From: Leucobacter chromiisoli
GTDB taxonomy: Bacteria > Actinomycetota > Actinomycetes > Actinomycetales > Microbacteriaceae
Length of the DNA: 64,000 nucleotides
NCBI RefSeq assembly: GCF_016522505.1
Contig: NZ_JAEHOH010000012.1
Coordinates: forward strand, 62,001-126,000
Direction of reading: 5' to 3'
The position numbers were made by a program, and so were the translations under genes. Under the pieces are notes generated by a model. It was not told the origin of the DNA. It made no database searches and saw only the letters and a program-made list of their open reading frames with translations. Of this stretch, positions 22,951-31,202 are shown piece by piece (within the stretch, counting starts at the first letter, position 1; every line of letters starts with the position of its first letter).

Positions 22951-25280
22951 GCCGCGCCTTCGCGCACCGCCCTGGCGGCCCGCACGAGGTTCGTCAGGCT
23001 CGCCACGGTCTCCTCGTAGCCGCGGGTCTTCAGACCGCAGTCAGGGTTGACCCACAGCTGCTCGCCCGGGATCCGCGAAGCGGCGATCCGGATCAGCTCG
23101 GTCTGCTCCTCGACGCTCGGCACGCGGGGCGAGTGGATGTCGTAGACGCCGGGCCCGATGCCGCGGGAGTAGCCGTGGTCGCCGAGCGGCTCGACGACGT
23201 CCATGCGGCTGCGCGCGGCCTCGATCGAGGTGACGTCGGCGTCGAGCCCGTCGACCGCGTCGATGATCTCGCCGAACTCGGAGTAGCAGAGGTGGGTGTG
23301 GATCTGCACCTCGGGGGCGGCCCCTCCGGTCGCGAGGCGGAAGGAACCCACCGACCAGTCGAGGTACGCCGCCTGGCGGTCGGCGTCGAGCGGCAGCAAC
23401 TCGCGCAGCGCCGGCTCGTCGACCTGCACGATGCCGATGCCGGCCTCGACGAGGTCGTCGATCTCGTCGCGCAGCGCGAGCGCCACCTGCGCAGCGGTGT
23501 CTCCGAGCGGCTGGTCGTCGCGCACGAACGACCATGCGAGGATCGTCACGGGGCCCGTGAGCATGCCCTTGACCGGCTTCCCGGTGAGCGACTGCGCGTA
23601 CCTCGACCACTCGACGGTGATCGGCGCGGGGCGGGACACGTCGCCCCAGAGGATCGACGGCCGGGTCGCCCGGGTGCCGTACGACTGCACCCACCCGTGC
23701 TCGGTCACGGCGAAGCCGTCGAGATTCTCGGCGAAGTACTGCACCATGTCGTTGCGCTCGGCCTCGCCGTGCACGAGCACGTCGAGCCCGATCTCCTCCT
23801 GCAGCCTGATGACGCGCTCGATCTCCTCGCGCAGGAAGCCGTCGTAGGCCGCCTGGTCGATCTCGCCCCTCGTGAACGCCGCACGGGCCTTGCGGATATC
23901 GCCGGTCTGCGGGAAGGATCCGATTGTCGTCGTCGCGAGGCGGGGGATGCTCAGCGCGCGCTGCGCGTCGCGGCGCTCCTGCTCGGAGGCGCGGCCACGG
24001 TCGGCGTCGCTGACCTCGGCGACGCGGGCCCTCACACCGTCGACGCGCACGCCGGGCGCGGCCGCGCGATCGGCGAGCACGCGCTCCGTCTCGGCGAGCT
24101 CGGGCTCGATCGCGTCGGCGCCCTCCCGCAGACCCCGGGCGAGCACCGCGACCTGCGAGACCTTCTGGTCGGCGAAGGCGAGCCAGGATCGCAGGCGCGG
24201 CTCGAGCTTCGCTTCGTCGTCCACGTCGTGCGGCACGTGCTGCAGACTGTTCGAGGTGCCGACGACCGCGTCGACGCCGGCGAGCCGCAGATCCTGCACG
24301 ACCCCCGAGGCCACGCGCAGATCGGTGCGCCAGATGTTGCGGCCGTCGACGACGCCGGCGACGAGCTGCTTCCGGTGGAGGGCGCTCACGAGCTCTCCCG
24401 ATTCGAACGCCCCGGCGGGCAGGGTGCCCCGCACCAGGTCGGCGTGCACGGCCTCGACCGGCAGCGCGGCGAGGCGCAGCAGCGCACCGGAGGAGTCCCC
24501 GTAGGGCGCGGTGAGCAGGATCGCGGGGCGGTCCTCGCCGCCGCCCAGCACGCCGTAGGCGCGCTCGACGAGGGCGACGATCTCCTCGCGCGGCACCGAC
24601 AGCGAGTCGGAGACGAGCGCGGGCTCGTCGAGCTGCACCCAGGAGGCGCCCGCGGCGGCGAGCTCGCGGAGCAGCTCGGCGTACGCGGCGACCGCGTCGT
24701 CGAGGCGGTCGATCGGGGCGAAGCCCTCGGGGGCGCCATCCGCCGCCTTCGAGAGCAGCAGGTAGGTGACGGGGCCCACGATCACGGGCCGCGACTCGAC
24801 GCCCTGCTCGCGTGCCTCGGCGAGCTGCCCGACGAGGGCGGCGGCGTTCGCGGCGAACGGTGTCGAGGGGTCGATCTCGGGCACGCTGTAGTGGTAGTTC
24901 GTGTCGAACCACTTCGTCATCTCGAGCGGCTGGTGGCGCTCGTCGCCGCGGGCGAGGGCGAAGTAGACGGAGAGGTCGGTGGCATCCTCCGCGGCGGCGA
25001 CGTCGGAGAAGCGCGCAGGGATCGCCCCGAGCGCGAGCGTCGCATCGAGCACCTGGTCGTAGAAGCTGAAGCTCTCGGGGATCGCGGCGCCCTCGGCGGG
25101 CAGGCCGAGCTCGACGAGGCGCTCCCGGGTCGCGGCGCGCAGTCCGCGGGCCGCCTCGACGAGCTCCGCCTCGCTCGCGCTCCCCTTCCAGAACGCCTCG
25201 ACCGCGCGCTTCAGTTCGCGGCGGCGCCCGAGGCGCGGGTAACCGAGGATGGTGGCGTTCGGCAGGGGTGAGGCGGGCAT
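22947..25280 (-). CDS. metE: cobalamin-independent methionine synthase
   Basis: MetE (777 residues) transfers the methyl group of 5-methyl-THF(Glu)n to homocysteine. Both barrels are present. The C-terminal zinc ligands align with E. coli MetE (His641, Cys643, Glu665, Cys726): His663 and Cys665 (THLCYSEF), Glu687 and Cys748 ([10 protein letters not shown]). ATG 25280 has a GAAGGA ribosome-binding site. It heads an operon with a MetE paralogue and metF. No cobalamin or SAM riboswitch is visible upstream, but two ATGTTRCGCC direct repeats lie about 90 bp before the start. Confidence 0.96.
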   Translation of the reverse strand: MPASPLPNATILGYPRLGRRRELKRAVEAFWKGSASEAELVEAARGLRAATRERLVELGLPAEGAAIPESFSFYDQVLDATLALGAIPARFSDVAAAEDATDLSVYFALARGDERHQPLEMTKWFDTNYHYSVPEIDPSTPFAANAAALVGQLAEAREQGVESRPVIVGPVTYLLLSKAADGAPEGFAPIDRLDDAVAAYAELLRELAAAGASWVQLDEPALVSDSLSVPREEIVALVERAYGVLGGGEDRPAILLTAPYGDSSGALLRLAALPVEAVHADLVRGTLPAGAFESGELVSALHRKQLVAGVVDGRNIWRTDLRVASGVVQDLRLAGVDAVVGTSNSLQHVPHDVDDEAKLEPRLRSWLAFADQKVSQVAVLARGLREGADAIEPELAETERVLADRAAAPGVRVDGVRARVAEVSDADRGRASEQERRDAQRALSIPRLATTTIGSFPQTGDIRKARAAFTRGEIDQAAYDGFLREEIERVIRLQEEIGLDVLVHGEAERNDMVQYFAENLDGFAVTEHGWVQSYGTRATRPSILWGDVSRPAPITVEWSRYAQSLTGKPVKGMLTGPVTILAWSFVRDDQPLGDTAAQVALALRDEIDDLVEAGIGIVQVDEPALRELLPLDADRQAAYLDWSVGSFRLATGGAAPEVQIHTHLCYSEFGEIIDAVDGLDADVTSIEAARSRMDVVEPLGDHGYSRGIGPGVYDIHSPRVPSVEEQTELIRIAASRIPGEQLWVNPDCGLKTRGYEETVASLTNLVRAARAVREGAA

Positions 25281-25366
25281 CGGCGTCCTTCGGATCGGCG
25301 GGCGGGGAGGACCGGGGCGGCCCCGGGTCCCCTCAAGCTATCCGGGGCGCGACGGGCCCCGCCCCG

Positions 25367-25400
25367 ATGTTGCGCCGTATGAACTACGAAATGTTACGCC
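25367..25400. promoter_or_regulatory. direct repeats upstream of metE
   Basis: ATGTTGCGCC (25367-25376) and ATGTTACGCC (25391-25400), 24 bp apart, so roughly on the same helix face. Candidate binding site for a methionine regulator; not a sequence I can assign. Confidence 0.45.
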
Positions 25401-25527
25401 GCCCGGGGACCGACGACCGGCGGCCGACGGCTGGAGGACCGTCGACCCGACCACGGCGCCGAGCGGAGGACCGACGACCGCACCGTTGCCCACGGTCCGG
25501 ACTCGAGGCCGAGCCGACGCCGCCGAC

Positions 25528-25556
25528 TTGCTCCCCCGCGGCGCGCGGTTTACATT
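25528..25556 (+). promoter_or_regulatory. aminotransferase promoter
   Basis: -35 TTGCTC (25528-25533), 17-nt spacer, -10 TACATT (25551-25556), leaving a leader of about 43 nt. Confidence 0.55.
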
Positions 25557-25605
25557 GAGCGGGCCGGCGCCGCTCGGCGCCGGATCCTGCGATGGAGGAG
25601 GAACC

Positions 25606-27009
25606 TTGACCGAGAACACCCGCCCGAACGCGCCCGGGACCCGACGCGTGGTTCCCGCCGACTCGAAGCCGGTCGACGCCGACCGGGTGCAGCAGCTCCT
25701 CGCCGAGGAGTGGGATCGCTTCACCTCCTGGTCGCAGGCCTCGGGCGAGCACAACAGGCGCGCCTCGACCTCGCTGCCGCTCGGCGTCACCAGCTCGTTC
25801 CAGCACTGGGATCCCTACCCCATCACGATCGAGTCCGCGCGCGGGGCGCACCTCACCGACGTGGGCGGCAACCGGCTGCTCGACCTCTCGATGGGCTTCG
25901 GCGCCGGTCTCGTGGGCCACTTGAACCCGCGAGTGGTGGAGGAGGTCACCCACGCCCTCACCAGCATCGGCACCCTCTTCGTCACGCCGTCGTCGCAGGC
26001 CACCGACATGGCCGAGCGGTTCAAGAGGCGCTTCGACCTCGACATGCTGCGCTTCACGAACTCGGGCACCGAGTCGCTGATGTACGCGATCCGCAGCGCT
26101 CGCGCCTACACCGGGCGCTCGGGCATCGCGAAGATCGAGGGCGGCTACCACGGCGGCTACGACGCGCTCCAGGTGTCGGTGAAGCCGGCTCTCGAGGACA
26201 TCGGCCCCGCCGACCGCCCGATCCCCGACGCGCCGGCCGACGCGGTGCCGGGCGAGGTGCACGTCGTCGCGTACAACGACCTGGGGCAGCTCGAGCGGGC
26301 GTTCCGCGAGCACGGCGGCAGCATCGCGGCGTTCGTGGTGGAGCCCGTGATCGAGAACCTCGCGATCGTGCTGCCCGACGAGGGCTACCTCGAGGGAGTC
26401 CGCGCGCTCTGCGACGAGTACGGCGTCGTGCTGATCTTCGACGAGGTCAAGACCGGTCTCACGGCGGGTCACGGCGGCGCCGCGCAGCGGCTCGGGATCA
26501 AGCCCGACCTCATCACGCTCGCGAAGTCGATCGGCGGAGGTCTGCCGCTGGCCGCGTTCGGCGGCAAGCAGGAGATCATGGACGTCGTCGTGGACGGCCG
26601 CATGGCGCACTTCGGCACCTACAACGGCAACGCGCTCGTCATGGCCGCCGCGAAGGCCGTCGACGAGCTCATCACCCCCGAGGCGAGCGCGGGCCTCGAG
26701 GCCCTGAACACCCGCACCCTCGACACCCTGGACGCGATCATCGGGGAGTACGAGCTGCCCGCCCACACCGTCGGCCTCGGCGCGAAGGGCTGCGTCACCT
26801 GGGCGACCGGCCCCGTGCGCAACTACCGCGACTACAAGGCCACCGACTTCGGGGTCGCCGAGCTCTCCTGGCTCTGGGGCGTCAACCGGGGCGTGCTGAC
26901 CCCGCCCGGGCTCGACGAGCAGTGGCTCGTCTCGCTCGCGCACACGGAGGACGACATGTCGGTGCTCATCGAGGATTTCCGCTCGCTCGCCGAGGCGCTC
27001 CGGGCATAG
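25606..27009 (+). CDS. class III aminotransferase (glutamate-1-semialdehyde aminomutase-like)
   Basis: The 467-residue PLP enzyme shows class III features: NSGTESLMYAIRSARAYTGR, FDEVKTG, and Lys307 in LAKSIGGGLP as the Schiff-base lysine, plus the THF-type GTYNGNALVMAAA segment. It resembles the HemL-like (GSA aminomutase) subgroup. A role in heme synthesis is not supported by neighbours, and an omega-transaminase is equally possible. The start is TTG 25606, preceded by GGAGGAGG. It is a single-gene unit divergent from metE and ends at a hairpin. Confidence 0.82.
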   Translation: MTENTRPNAPGTRRVVPADSKPVDADRVQQLLAEEWDRFTSWSQASGEHNRRASTSLPLGVTSSFQHWDPYPITIESARGAHLTDVGGNRLLDLSMGFGAGLVGHLNPRVVEEVTHALTSIGTLFVTPSSQATDMAERFKRRFDLDMLRFTNSGTESLMYAIRSARAYTGRSGIAKIEGGYHGGYDALQVSVKPALEDIGPADRPIPDAPADAVPGEVHVVAYNDLGQLERAFREHGGSIAAFVVEPVIENLAIVLPDEGYLEGVRALCDEYGVVLIFDEVKTGLTAGHGGAAQRLGIKPDLITLAKSIGGGLPLAAFGGKQEIMDVVVDGRMAHFGTYNGNALVMAAAKAVDELITPEASAGLEALNTRTLDTLDAIIGEYELPAHTVGLGAKGCVTWATGPVRNYRDYKATDFGVAELSWLWGVNRGVLTPPGLDEQWLVSLAHTEDDMSVLIEDFRSLAEALRA

Positions 27010-27016
27010 GGATCCC

Positions 27017-27036
27017 GGGGACGCCGCCCCGTCCCC
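27017..27036. terminator. hairpin between aminotransferase and hflX
   Basis: GGGGACG-CCGCCC-CGTCCCC, a 7-bp GC stem between convergent genes; no U-tract. Confidence 0.4.
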
Positions 27037-27068
27037 TGAACCCGGCCGGCGTCGGCCCGTCGCGCCGC

Positions 27069-28655
27069 TCAGACCACGTAGGGCTCGAGCTTCGCGAGCA
27101 TCTCCGAGGTGACGAAGGCGCGCACGCGGGTGCCGGTCTCGACGTACTCGGTCTCGAGCACGCGGTTGCGCTCGTGCATCTCGGCGACGAGCTCGCCGCG
27201 GTCGTAGGGCACGACCACGGTGACCTCGCGATCCGGCACGGGCAGCGCGGCGTCGATCCGGCGCTTCAGCTCCTCGAGGCCCTCGCCCGTCCGCGCCGAG
27301 ACGAAGACGGCATCGGGGGCGAGCCCGTGCAGCACGAGCCTCTGGGAATCGTCGATGAGATCCGCCTTGTTGAAGGCGACGAGCTCGGGGATCCCCTGCG
27401 CGTCGACCTCGGCGATCACGTCGCGCACCGTCTGCAGCTGCGCCGCCGGGTCGGGGTGCGAGGCATCGACCACGTGCAGGATCACGTCGGCCTCCCCCAC
27501 CTCCTCGAAGGTGGAGCGGAACGCCTCGACCAGCTGGTGCGGAAGATTGCGCACGAAGCCGACGGTGTCGGCGTAGGTGAAGCGACGCCCGTCGTCGGTC
27601 TCGGCGTGCCGCACCGCGGTGTCGAGGGTCGCGAAGAGCTGGTTCTGCACGAGCTCCTGCACGCCCGTCAGCCGGTTGAGCAGACTCGATTTGCCCGCGT
27701 TCGTGTAGCCGGCGATGGCCACCGACGGCACCTCGCCGCGCCTGCGGTTGGCGCGCTTCGCCTCGCGGGCGGGGGCGAACCCCGCGATCTGCTTGCGCAG
27801 CTTCGCCATCCGGGTGTGGATCTTGCGGCGATCCAGCTCCATCTTCGTCTCGCCGGGGCCGCGGGAGCCCATGCCCGCGCCCGCGGAGCCCACCTGGCCG
27901 CCGGCCTGCCGCGACATCGACTCGCCCCAGCCGCGCAGCCGCGGCAGCAGGTACTCGAGCTGGGCGAGCTCGACCTGCGCCTTGCCCTCGCGGCTCTTGG
28001 CGTGCTGGCTGAAGATGTCGAGGATCACCGCCGTGCGGTCGATCACCTTGACCTTCACCACGTCCTCGAGCGCTCGGCGCTGGCTGGGCGCCAGCTCGGT
28101 GTCGGCGATCACGGTGTCGGCGCCCACGGCAGCGACCAGCTCGGCGAGCTCCTGGGCCTTGCCCTTGCCGAGATACGTGCTGGGATCGGGGTTCGCGCGC
28201 CGCTGCAGCAGGCCGTCGAGCACCACCGCACCCGCCGTCTCGGCGAGGGCGGCGAGCTCGCGCAACGAGTTCTCGGCGTCCTCGGTCGACTTCTGCGAGT
28301 AGACGCCGATCAGCACGACGTTCTCGAGCCGGAGCTGCCGGTACTCCACCTCGGTGACGTCCTCGAGCTCGGTCGAGAGGCCGGGGACGCGGCGCAGCGA
28401 GGCGCGATCCTCGCGCTCCATGCGGATCGCGTCCAGGTCCTCGGCCAGCCGATCGTGCTCGGCGTCTCCGAGCGCCTGGGCGCCGCCCGTGAGGTCCCGG
28501 ATCACGGTCGCGGATCCCACTCCCGCGGCGCGCGAGAGCACGCGGTCGAGGGGATCGGCGGGGAGGGGCGTCTCTGCCTCGGTGGGCGCGGCGTCGCGCA
28601 CGTCCTCGGCCTGATCGAGATCGGACTGCTGATCCTGGGATATACGTTTCGTCAT
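27069..28655 (-). CDS. hflX: GTPase HflX
   Basis: The 528-residue GTPase has the HflX N-terminal domain (VLIGVYSQKSTEDAENSL ... ELAPSQRRALE), the Gly-rich segment GGQVGSAGAGMGSRGPGETK, and a G domain with P-loop AGYTNAGKS (about 315-323), DTVGF and NKAD. HflX splits stalled ribosomes, especially under heat or antibiotic stress. ATG 28655 is chosen over an upstream start 108 bp away because homology begins later and a TACACT hexamer lies just upstream. It is not in an obvious operon. Confidence 0.92.
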   Translation of the reverse strand: MTKRISQDQQSDLDQAEDVRDAAPTEAETPLPADPLDRVLSRAAGVGSATVIRDLTGGAQALGDAEHDRLAEDLDAIRMEREDRASLRRVPGLSTELEDVTEVEYRQLRLENVVLIGVYSQKSTEDAENSLRELAALAETAGAVVLDGLLQRRANPDPSTYLGKGKAQELAELVAAVGADTVIADTELAPSQRRALEDVVKVKVIDRTAVILDIFSQHAKSREGKAQVELAQLEYLLPRLRGWGESMSRQAGGQVGSAGAGMGSRGPGETKMELDRRKIHTRMAKLRKQIAGFAPAREAKRANRRRGEVPSVAIAGYTNAGKSSLLNRLTGVQELVQNQLFATLDTAVRHAETDDGRRFTYADTVGFVRNLPHQLVEAFRSTFEEVGEADVILHVVDASHPDPAAQLQTVRDVIAEVDAQGIPELVAFNKADLIDDSQRLVLHGLAPDAVFVSARTGEGLEELKRRIDAALPVPDREVTVVVPYDRGELVAEMHERNRVLETEYVETGTRVRAFVTSEMLAKLEPYVV

Positions 28656-28765
28656 CTGGTTTCCCAGTGTATGCCACCCGCGCTCGCGCGTGTCGCGGGT
28701 TCGCCCACAGCGCAGGTCCTCCCCGATCCGCCGCACCGTCTCGAGAATCCGCCCGTGCACCACGA

Positions 28766-28809
28766 CTACTCAGTGGTACTATGTACTGGTAGTCAGCGTC
28801 ACTGAGTAG
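28766..28809. promoter_or_regulatory. operator-like dyad upstream of the PadR gene
   Basis: Perfect 10-bp arms CTACTCAGTG (28766-28775) and CACTGAGTAG (28800-28809) flank 24 nt that contain a second dyad GTAC-TAT-GTAC (28776-28786) and a possible -10 TACTAT. ATGTAC half-sites are typical of PadR targets. Confidence 0.6.
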
Positions 28810-28822
28810 CAGGGAGTGCCTC

Positions 28823-29161
28823 GTGGGCAAGCAGATGACCGAGATGCTCAAGGGCACGCTCGAGGGCATCGTCCTCGCCATCCTCGCGGTGCGGCCCGCC
28901 TACGGGTACGAGATCACCGCCCGCCTGCGGGATCAGGGGTTCTCCGACATCGCCGAGGGCACCGTCTACGCCCTCCTCGTGCGCATCGAGAGACGGGGGC
29001 TCGTGCAGGTCGAGCGGGTTCCCTCCGAGAAGGGGCCGCCCCGCAAGGTCTACACGCTGAGCGCGGAAGGGCGCGACTACCTCGAAGAGTTCTGGACGAC
29101 GTGGGGCTTCCTCTCCGAGCGACTCGAACGGCTCCACGGGCTCGATGGAGGAGGAAGGTAA
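28823..29161 (+). CDS. PadR-family transcriptional regulator
   Basis: The 112-residue winged-helix repressor has PadR features: MLKGTLEGIVLAIL, a GYEI motif in the second helix, EGTVYALLVRIERRGLV as the recognition helix, and the GPPRKVYTLSAEGR wing. PadR proteins often repress adjacent drug exporters and release DNA when a ligand binds. It heads a four-gene operon with a DUF1048 protein and an ABC-2 exporter. The GTG at 28823 follows AGGGAG; a slightly later ATG (28835) is possible. The palindromes just upstream are likely its autoregulatory operator. Confidence 0.85.
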   Translation: MGKQMTEMLKGTLEGIVLAILAVRPAYGYEITARLRDQGFSDIAEGTVYALLVRIERRGLVQVERVPSEKGPPRKVYTLSAEGRDYLEEFWTTWGFLSERLERLHGLDGGGR

Positions 29162-29163
29162 TC

Positions 29164-29538
29164 ATGGCCGCGAAATGGATCGAGACGATCACCGGATCGT
29201 TCGAGGAGAAGAAGCGCTACCGGAGGTACCGGGAGCGCGTCTCGGAGCTTCCGGGTGCCTACCGCACCGCTCTCGAGGCGGTGGAGCGCTACCTCATGTA
29301 CGCGGGGATCATGAAGGGCGACGCCATGGTCGACATGTTCGAGGACCTGCTCGAGCTGTTCGAGCAGAGCGTCGAGAGCGCCACTCCCGTCCGGGGCATC
29401 GTGGGCGAGGATCCCGTCGAGTTCGCCGAGGCGTTCCTCCGCAACTACTCGGACCGGCAGTGGATCGGCAAGGAGCGGGCGCGGCTGACCGACGCGATCG
29501 CCCGCGCCGAGAGCGACGAGGAGGGGGCGGGATCATGA
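29164..29538 (+). CDS. DUF1048 family protein
   Basis: The 124-residue helical protein (AAKWIETITGSFEEKKRYRRYRERV ... ALEAVERYLMYAG) belongs to DUF1048, a small family that accompanies PadR regulators and DrrAB-like exporters in Gram-positives. Its function is unknown. ATG 29164 lies 2 bp after the padR stop with GGAGGAAGG overlapping it, and its stop overlaps the ATPase start (ATGA), so it is translated with its neighbours. No membrane segment or catalytic motif is evident. Confidence 0.8.
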   Translation: MAAKWIETITGSFEEKKRYRRYRERVSELPGAYRTALEAVERYLMYAGIMKGDAMVDMFEDLLELFEQSVESATPVRGIVGEDPVEFAEAFLRNYSDRQWIGKERARLTDAIARAESDEEGAGS

Positions 29539-30299
29539 TCGCCGCCGAGCCGATCCGGGTGCGGGGGCTCGAGAAGTCCTACGGCGATCTGCGCGTGCTG
29601 CGCGGCGTCGACCTCGAGGTCGGGCGGGGCACGATCCTCGCCCTGCTCGGCTCGAACGGCGCGGGCAAGACCACGCTCGTGCGCATCCTGTCGACCCTGC
29701 TGCGCGCGGACGCGGGAGCGGTCGAGGTGAACGGGAACGACGTCGCCGCACGGCCGGCGAGGGTGCGCGAGGCGATCAGCCTCACCGGCCAGTTCGCCGC
29801 CGTCGACGAGGTGCTCACGGGGCGCGAGAACCTGGTGCTCGTGGCGCGGCTGCGGCACCGGCGCGATCCGGGCGCGACCGCTGACGCGCTGCTCGCGCGC
29901 TTCTCGCTCGTCGAAGCGGGCGGACGCAGGGTGGCGACCTACTCGGGCGGCATGCGCCGCCGCCTGGACATCGCCATGAGCCTCGTCGGGGATCCCCCGG
30001 TCGTCTTCCTCGACGAGCCGACCACGGGGCTCGACCCGCAGGCCCGGCTCGAGGTCTGGGGCGCGGTGCGCGAGCTCGCGCAGAGCGGCACGACCGTGCT
30101 GCTGACGACGCAGCACCTCGAGGAGGCGGAGCAGCTCGCCGGCCGCATCGCCATCCTCCACGAGGGCCGGATCATCGCGAACGGCACCCTCGCCGAGCTG
30201 AAGCGGCTGCTGCCCCCCGCTCGGGTCGAGTACGTCGAGAAGCAGCCGACGCTCGAGGAGATCTTCCTCGCCCTCGTCGGCGGTGCCGCGAAGGCCTGA
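29535..30299 (+). CDS. ABC-2 exporter ATPase (DrrA-like)
   Basis: The 254-residue ATPase has Walker A GSNGAGKT (about 39-46), signature YSGGMRRRLDIA (about 138), Walker B VVFLDEPTTGLD and the switch motif TTQHLEEAE. TSGLDPQ-type spacing and the C-terminal EYVEKQPTLEEIF segment are typical of DrrA, the daunorubicin/doxorubicin resistance ATPase family. With the following permease it should export a lipophilic compound. The natural substrate is unknown; PadR control suggests induction by that compound. Confidence 0.87.
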   Translation: MIAAEPIRVRGLEKSYGDLRVLRGVDLEVGRGTILALLGSNGAGKTTLVRILSTLLRADAGAVEVNGNDVAARPARVREAISLTGQFAAVDEVLTGRENLVLVARLRHRRDPGATADALLARFSLVEAGGRRVATYSGGMRRRLDIAMSLVGDPPVVFLDEPTTGLDPQARLEVWGAVRELAQSGTTVLLTTQHLEEAEQLAGRIAILHEGRIIANGTLAELKRLLPPARVEYVEKQPTLEEIFLALVGGAAKA

Positions 30300-30347
30300 G
30301 CTCCCGCGGCGCCGCCGACGAACGCCCACCGACCGGAAGGACCCACC

Positions 30348-31121
30348 ATGACCATGCACTTCATCGGCGACACGGCCGCGCTCACGGGACGCTCGCTGCG
30401 GCACATCGTGCGCAGCCCCGACACCATCATCACTACCGCCCTCATGCCGATCGCGATGATGCTGATGTTCGTCTACGTGTTCGGCGGCGCGATCGACATC
30501 GGGGCGAGCGCCGGAGCGGGAGCGTACGTGGACTACCTGCTGCCGGGCATCCTGCTCATCACGATCGCCTCGGGCGTCGCCTACACGGCCTTCCGGATCT
30601 TCATGGACATGCGCGACGGCATCCTCGAGCGCTTCCGGTCCATGCCCGTCGCGCGCTCGAGCGTGCTCTGGGCGCACGTGCTCACATCGGTCGTCGCCAC
30701 CCTGGCATCGCTCGCGATCGTCGTGGGCGTCGCGATCGCGATCGGCTTCCGCTCCCCCGCGAACGTCCTCGGGTGGCTCGCCGTCGCCGGCGTCCTGCTG
30801 CTGTTCACTCTGGCGCTGACCTGGATCGCCGTCATCCCGGGCCTCACGGCCAAGACCGTCGACGGGGCCAGCGCGTTCTCGTATCCGCTCATCTTCCTGC
30901 CCTTCCTGAGCTCCGCCTTCGTCCCGACCGAGACCATGCCCGGGCCGGTGCGCTGGTTCGCGGAGCACCAGCCGGTCACCCCGATCGTGGACTCCATCCG
31001 CGGCCTGCTCGCCGGGCAGCCGGCGGGCGCCGAGCTCTGGAGCGCTCTGGCGTGGTGCGTCGCGATCCTGATCGTCGCCTCCCTCCTCGCCTCGCTGGTG
31101 CATCGCCGCAGGATCTCGTAG
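30348..31121 (+). CDS. ABC-2 type exporter permease (DrrB-like)
   Basis: The 257-residue protein has about six transmembrane helices. The ABC-2 signature is present: SPDTIITTALMPIAMMLMFVY, then DYLLPGILLITIASGVAYTAF and FLPFLSSAFVPTETMP. It is the membrane partner of the upstream DrrA-like ATPase. ATG 30348 has GGAAGGA upstream, 48 bp after the ATPase gene. It is the last gene of the padR operon. Confidence 0.85.
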   Translation: MTMHFIGDTAALTGRSLRHIVRSPDTIITTALMPIAMMLMFVYVFGGAIDIGASAGAGAYVDYLLPGILLITIASGVAYTAFRIFMDMRDGILERFRSMPVARSSVLWAHVLTSVVATLASLAIVVGVAIAIGFRSPANVLGWLAVAGVLLLFTLALTWIAVIPGLTAKTVDGASAFSYPLIFLPFLSSAFVPTETMPGPVRWFAEHQPVTPIVDSIRGLLAGQPAGAELWSALAWCVAILIVASLLASLVHRRRIS

Positions 31122-31131
31122 CGCGTCCCCG

Positions 31132-31183
31132 GGGCTCCCGCCGGGGGCGCTCCTGGCTCCCGGGCTCCCGCCCGGGGCGCTCC
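31132..31183. repeat. 22-bp direct repeats downstream of the exporter operon
   Basis: Near-identical copies of GGGCTCCCGCC(C/G)GGGGCGCTCC at 31132-31153 and 31162-31183, period 30 bp. Each can fold into a GC stem, so a tandem terminator is plausible. Confidence 0.5.
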
Positions 31184-31190
31184 CGGCCGA

Positions 31191-31196
31191 TAGAAT
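31191..31196 (+). promoter_or_regulatory. -10 element of cls
   Basis: TAGAAT, 6 nt before the ATG at 31203, with no Shine-Dalgarno sequence. Confidence 0.55.
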
Positions 31197-31202
31197 CCGG
31201 GC

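Larger units (their letters stand above)
25281..25605. other. 325-bp divergent intergenic region, metE / aminotransferase
   Basis: This is the longest gene-free stretch. It holds the probable metE control repeats (25367-25400), two copies of GGACCGACGACCG (25407 and 25468), and the aminotransferase promoter (25528-25556). Open frames crossing it look like GC-rich noise. Confidence 0.6.

Noticed and set aside
23133-25271. 712-codon open frame antisense to metE
   Set aside because: Composition is Arg/Gly/Ala/Asp-biased with no recognisable domain. It is the usual GC-driven mirror of a real gene with strong homology on the other strand.
25281-25605. Possible riboswitch (cobalamin or SAM) upstream of metE
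   Set aside because: None of the conserved core words of these classes were seen in the metE orientation; only short direct repeats are present.
25384-28881. 1165-codon minus-strand open frame over the aminotransferase and hflX genes
   Set aside because: Spans two real genes in other frames and has no coherent protein-family similarity.
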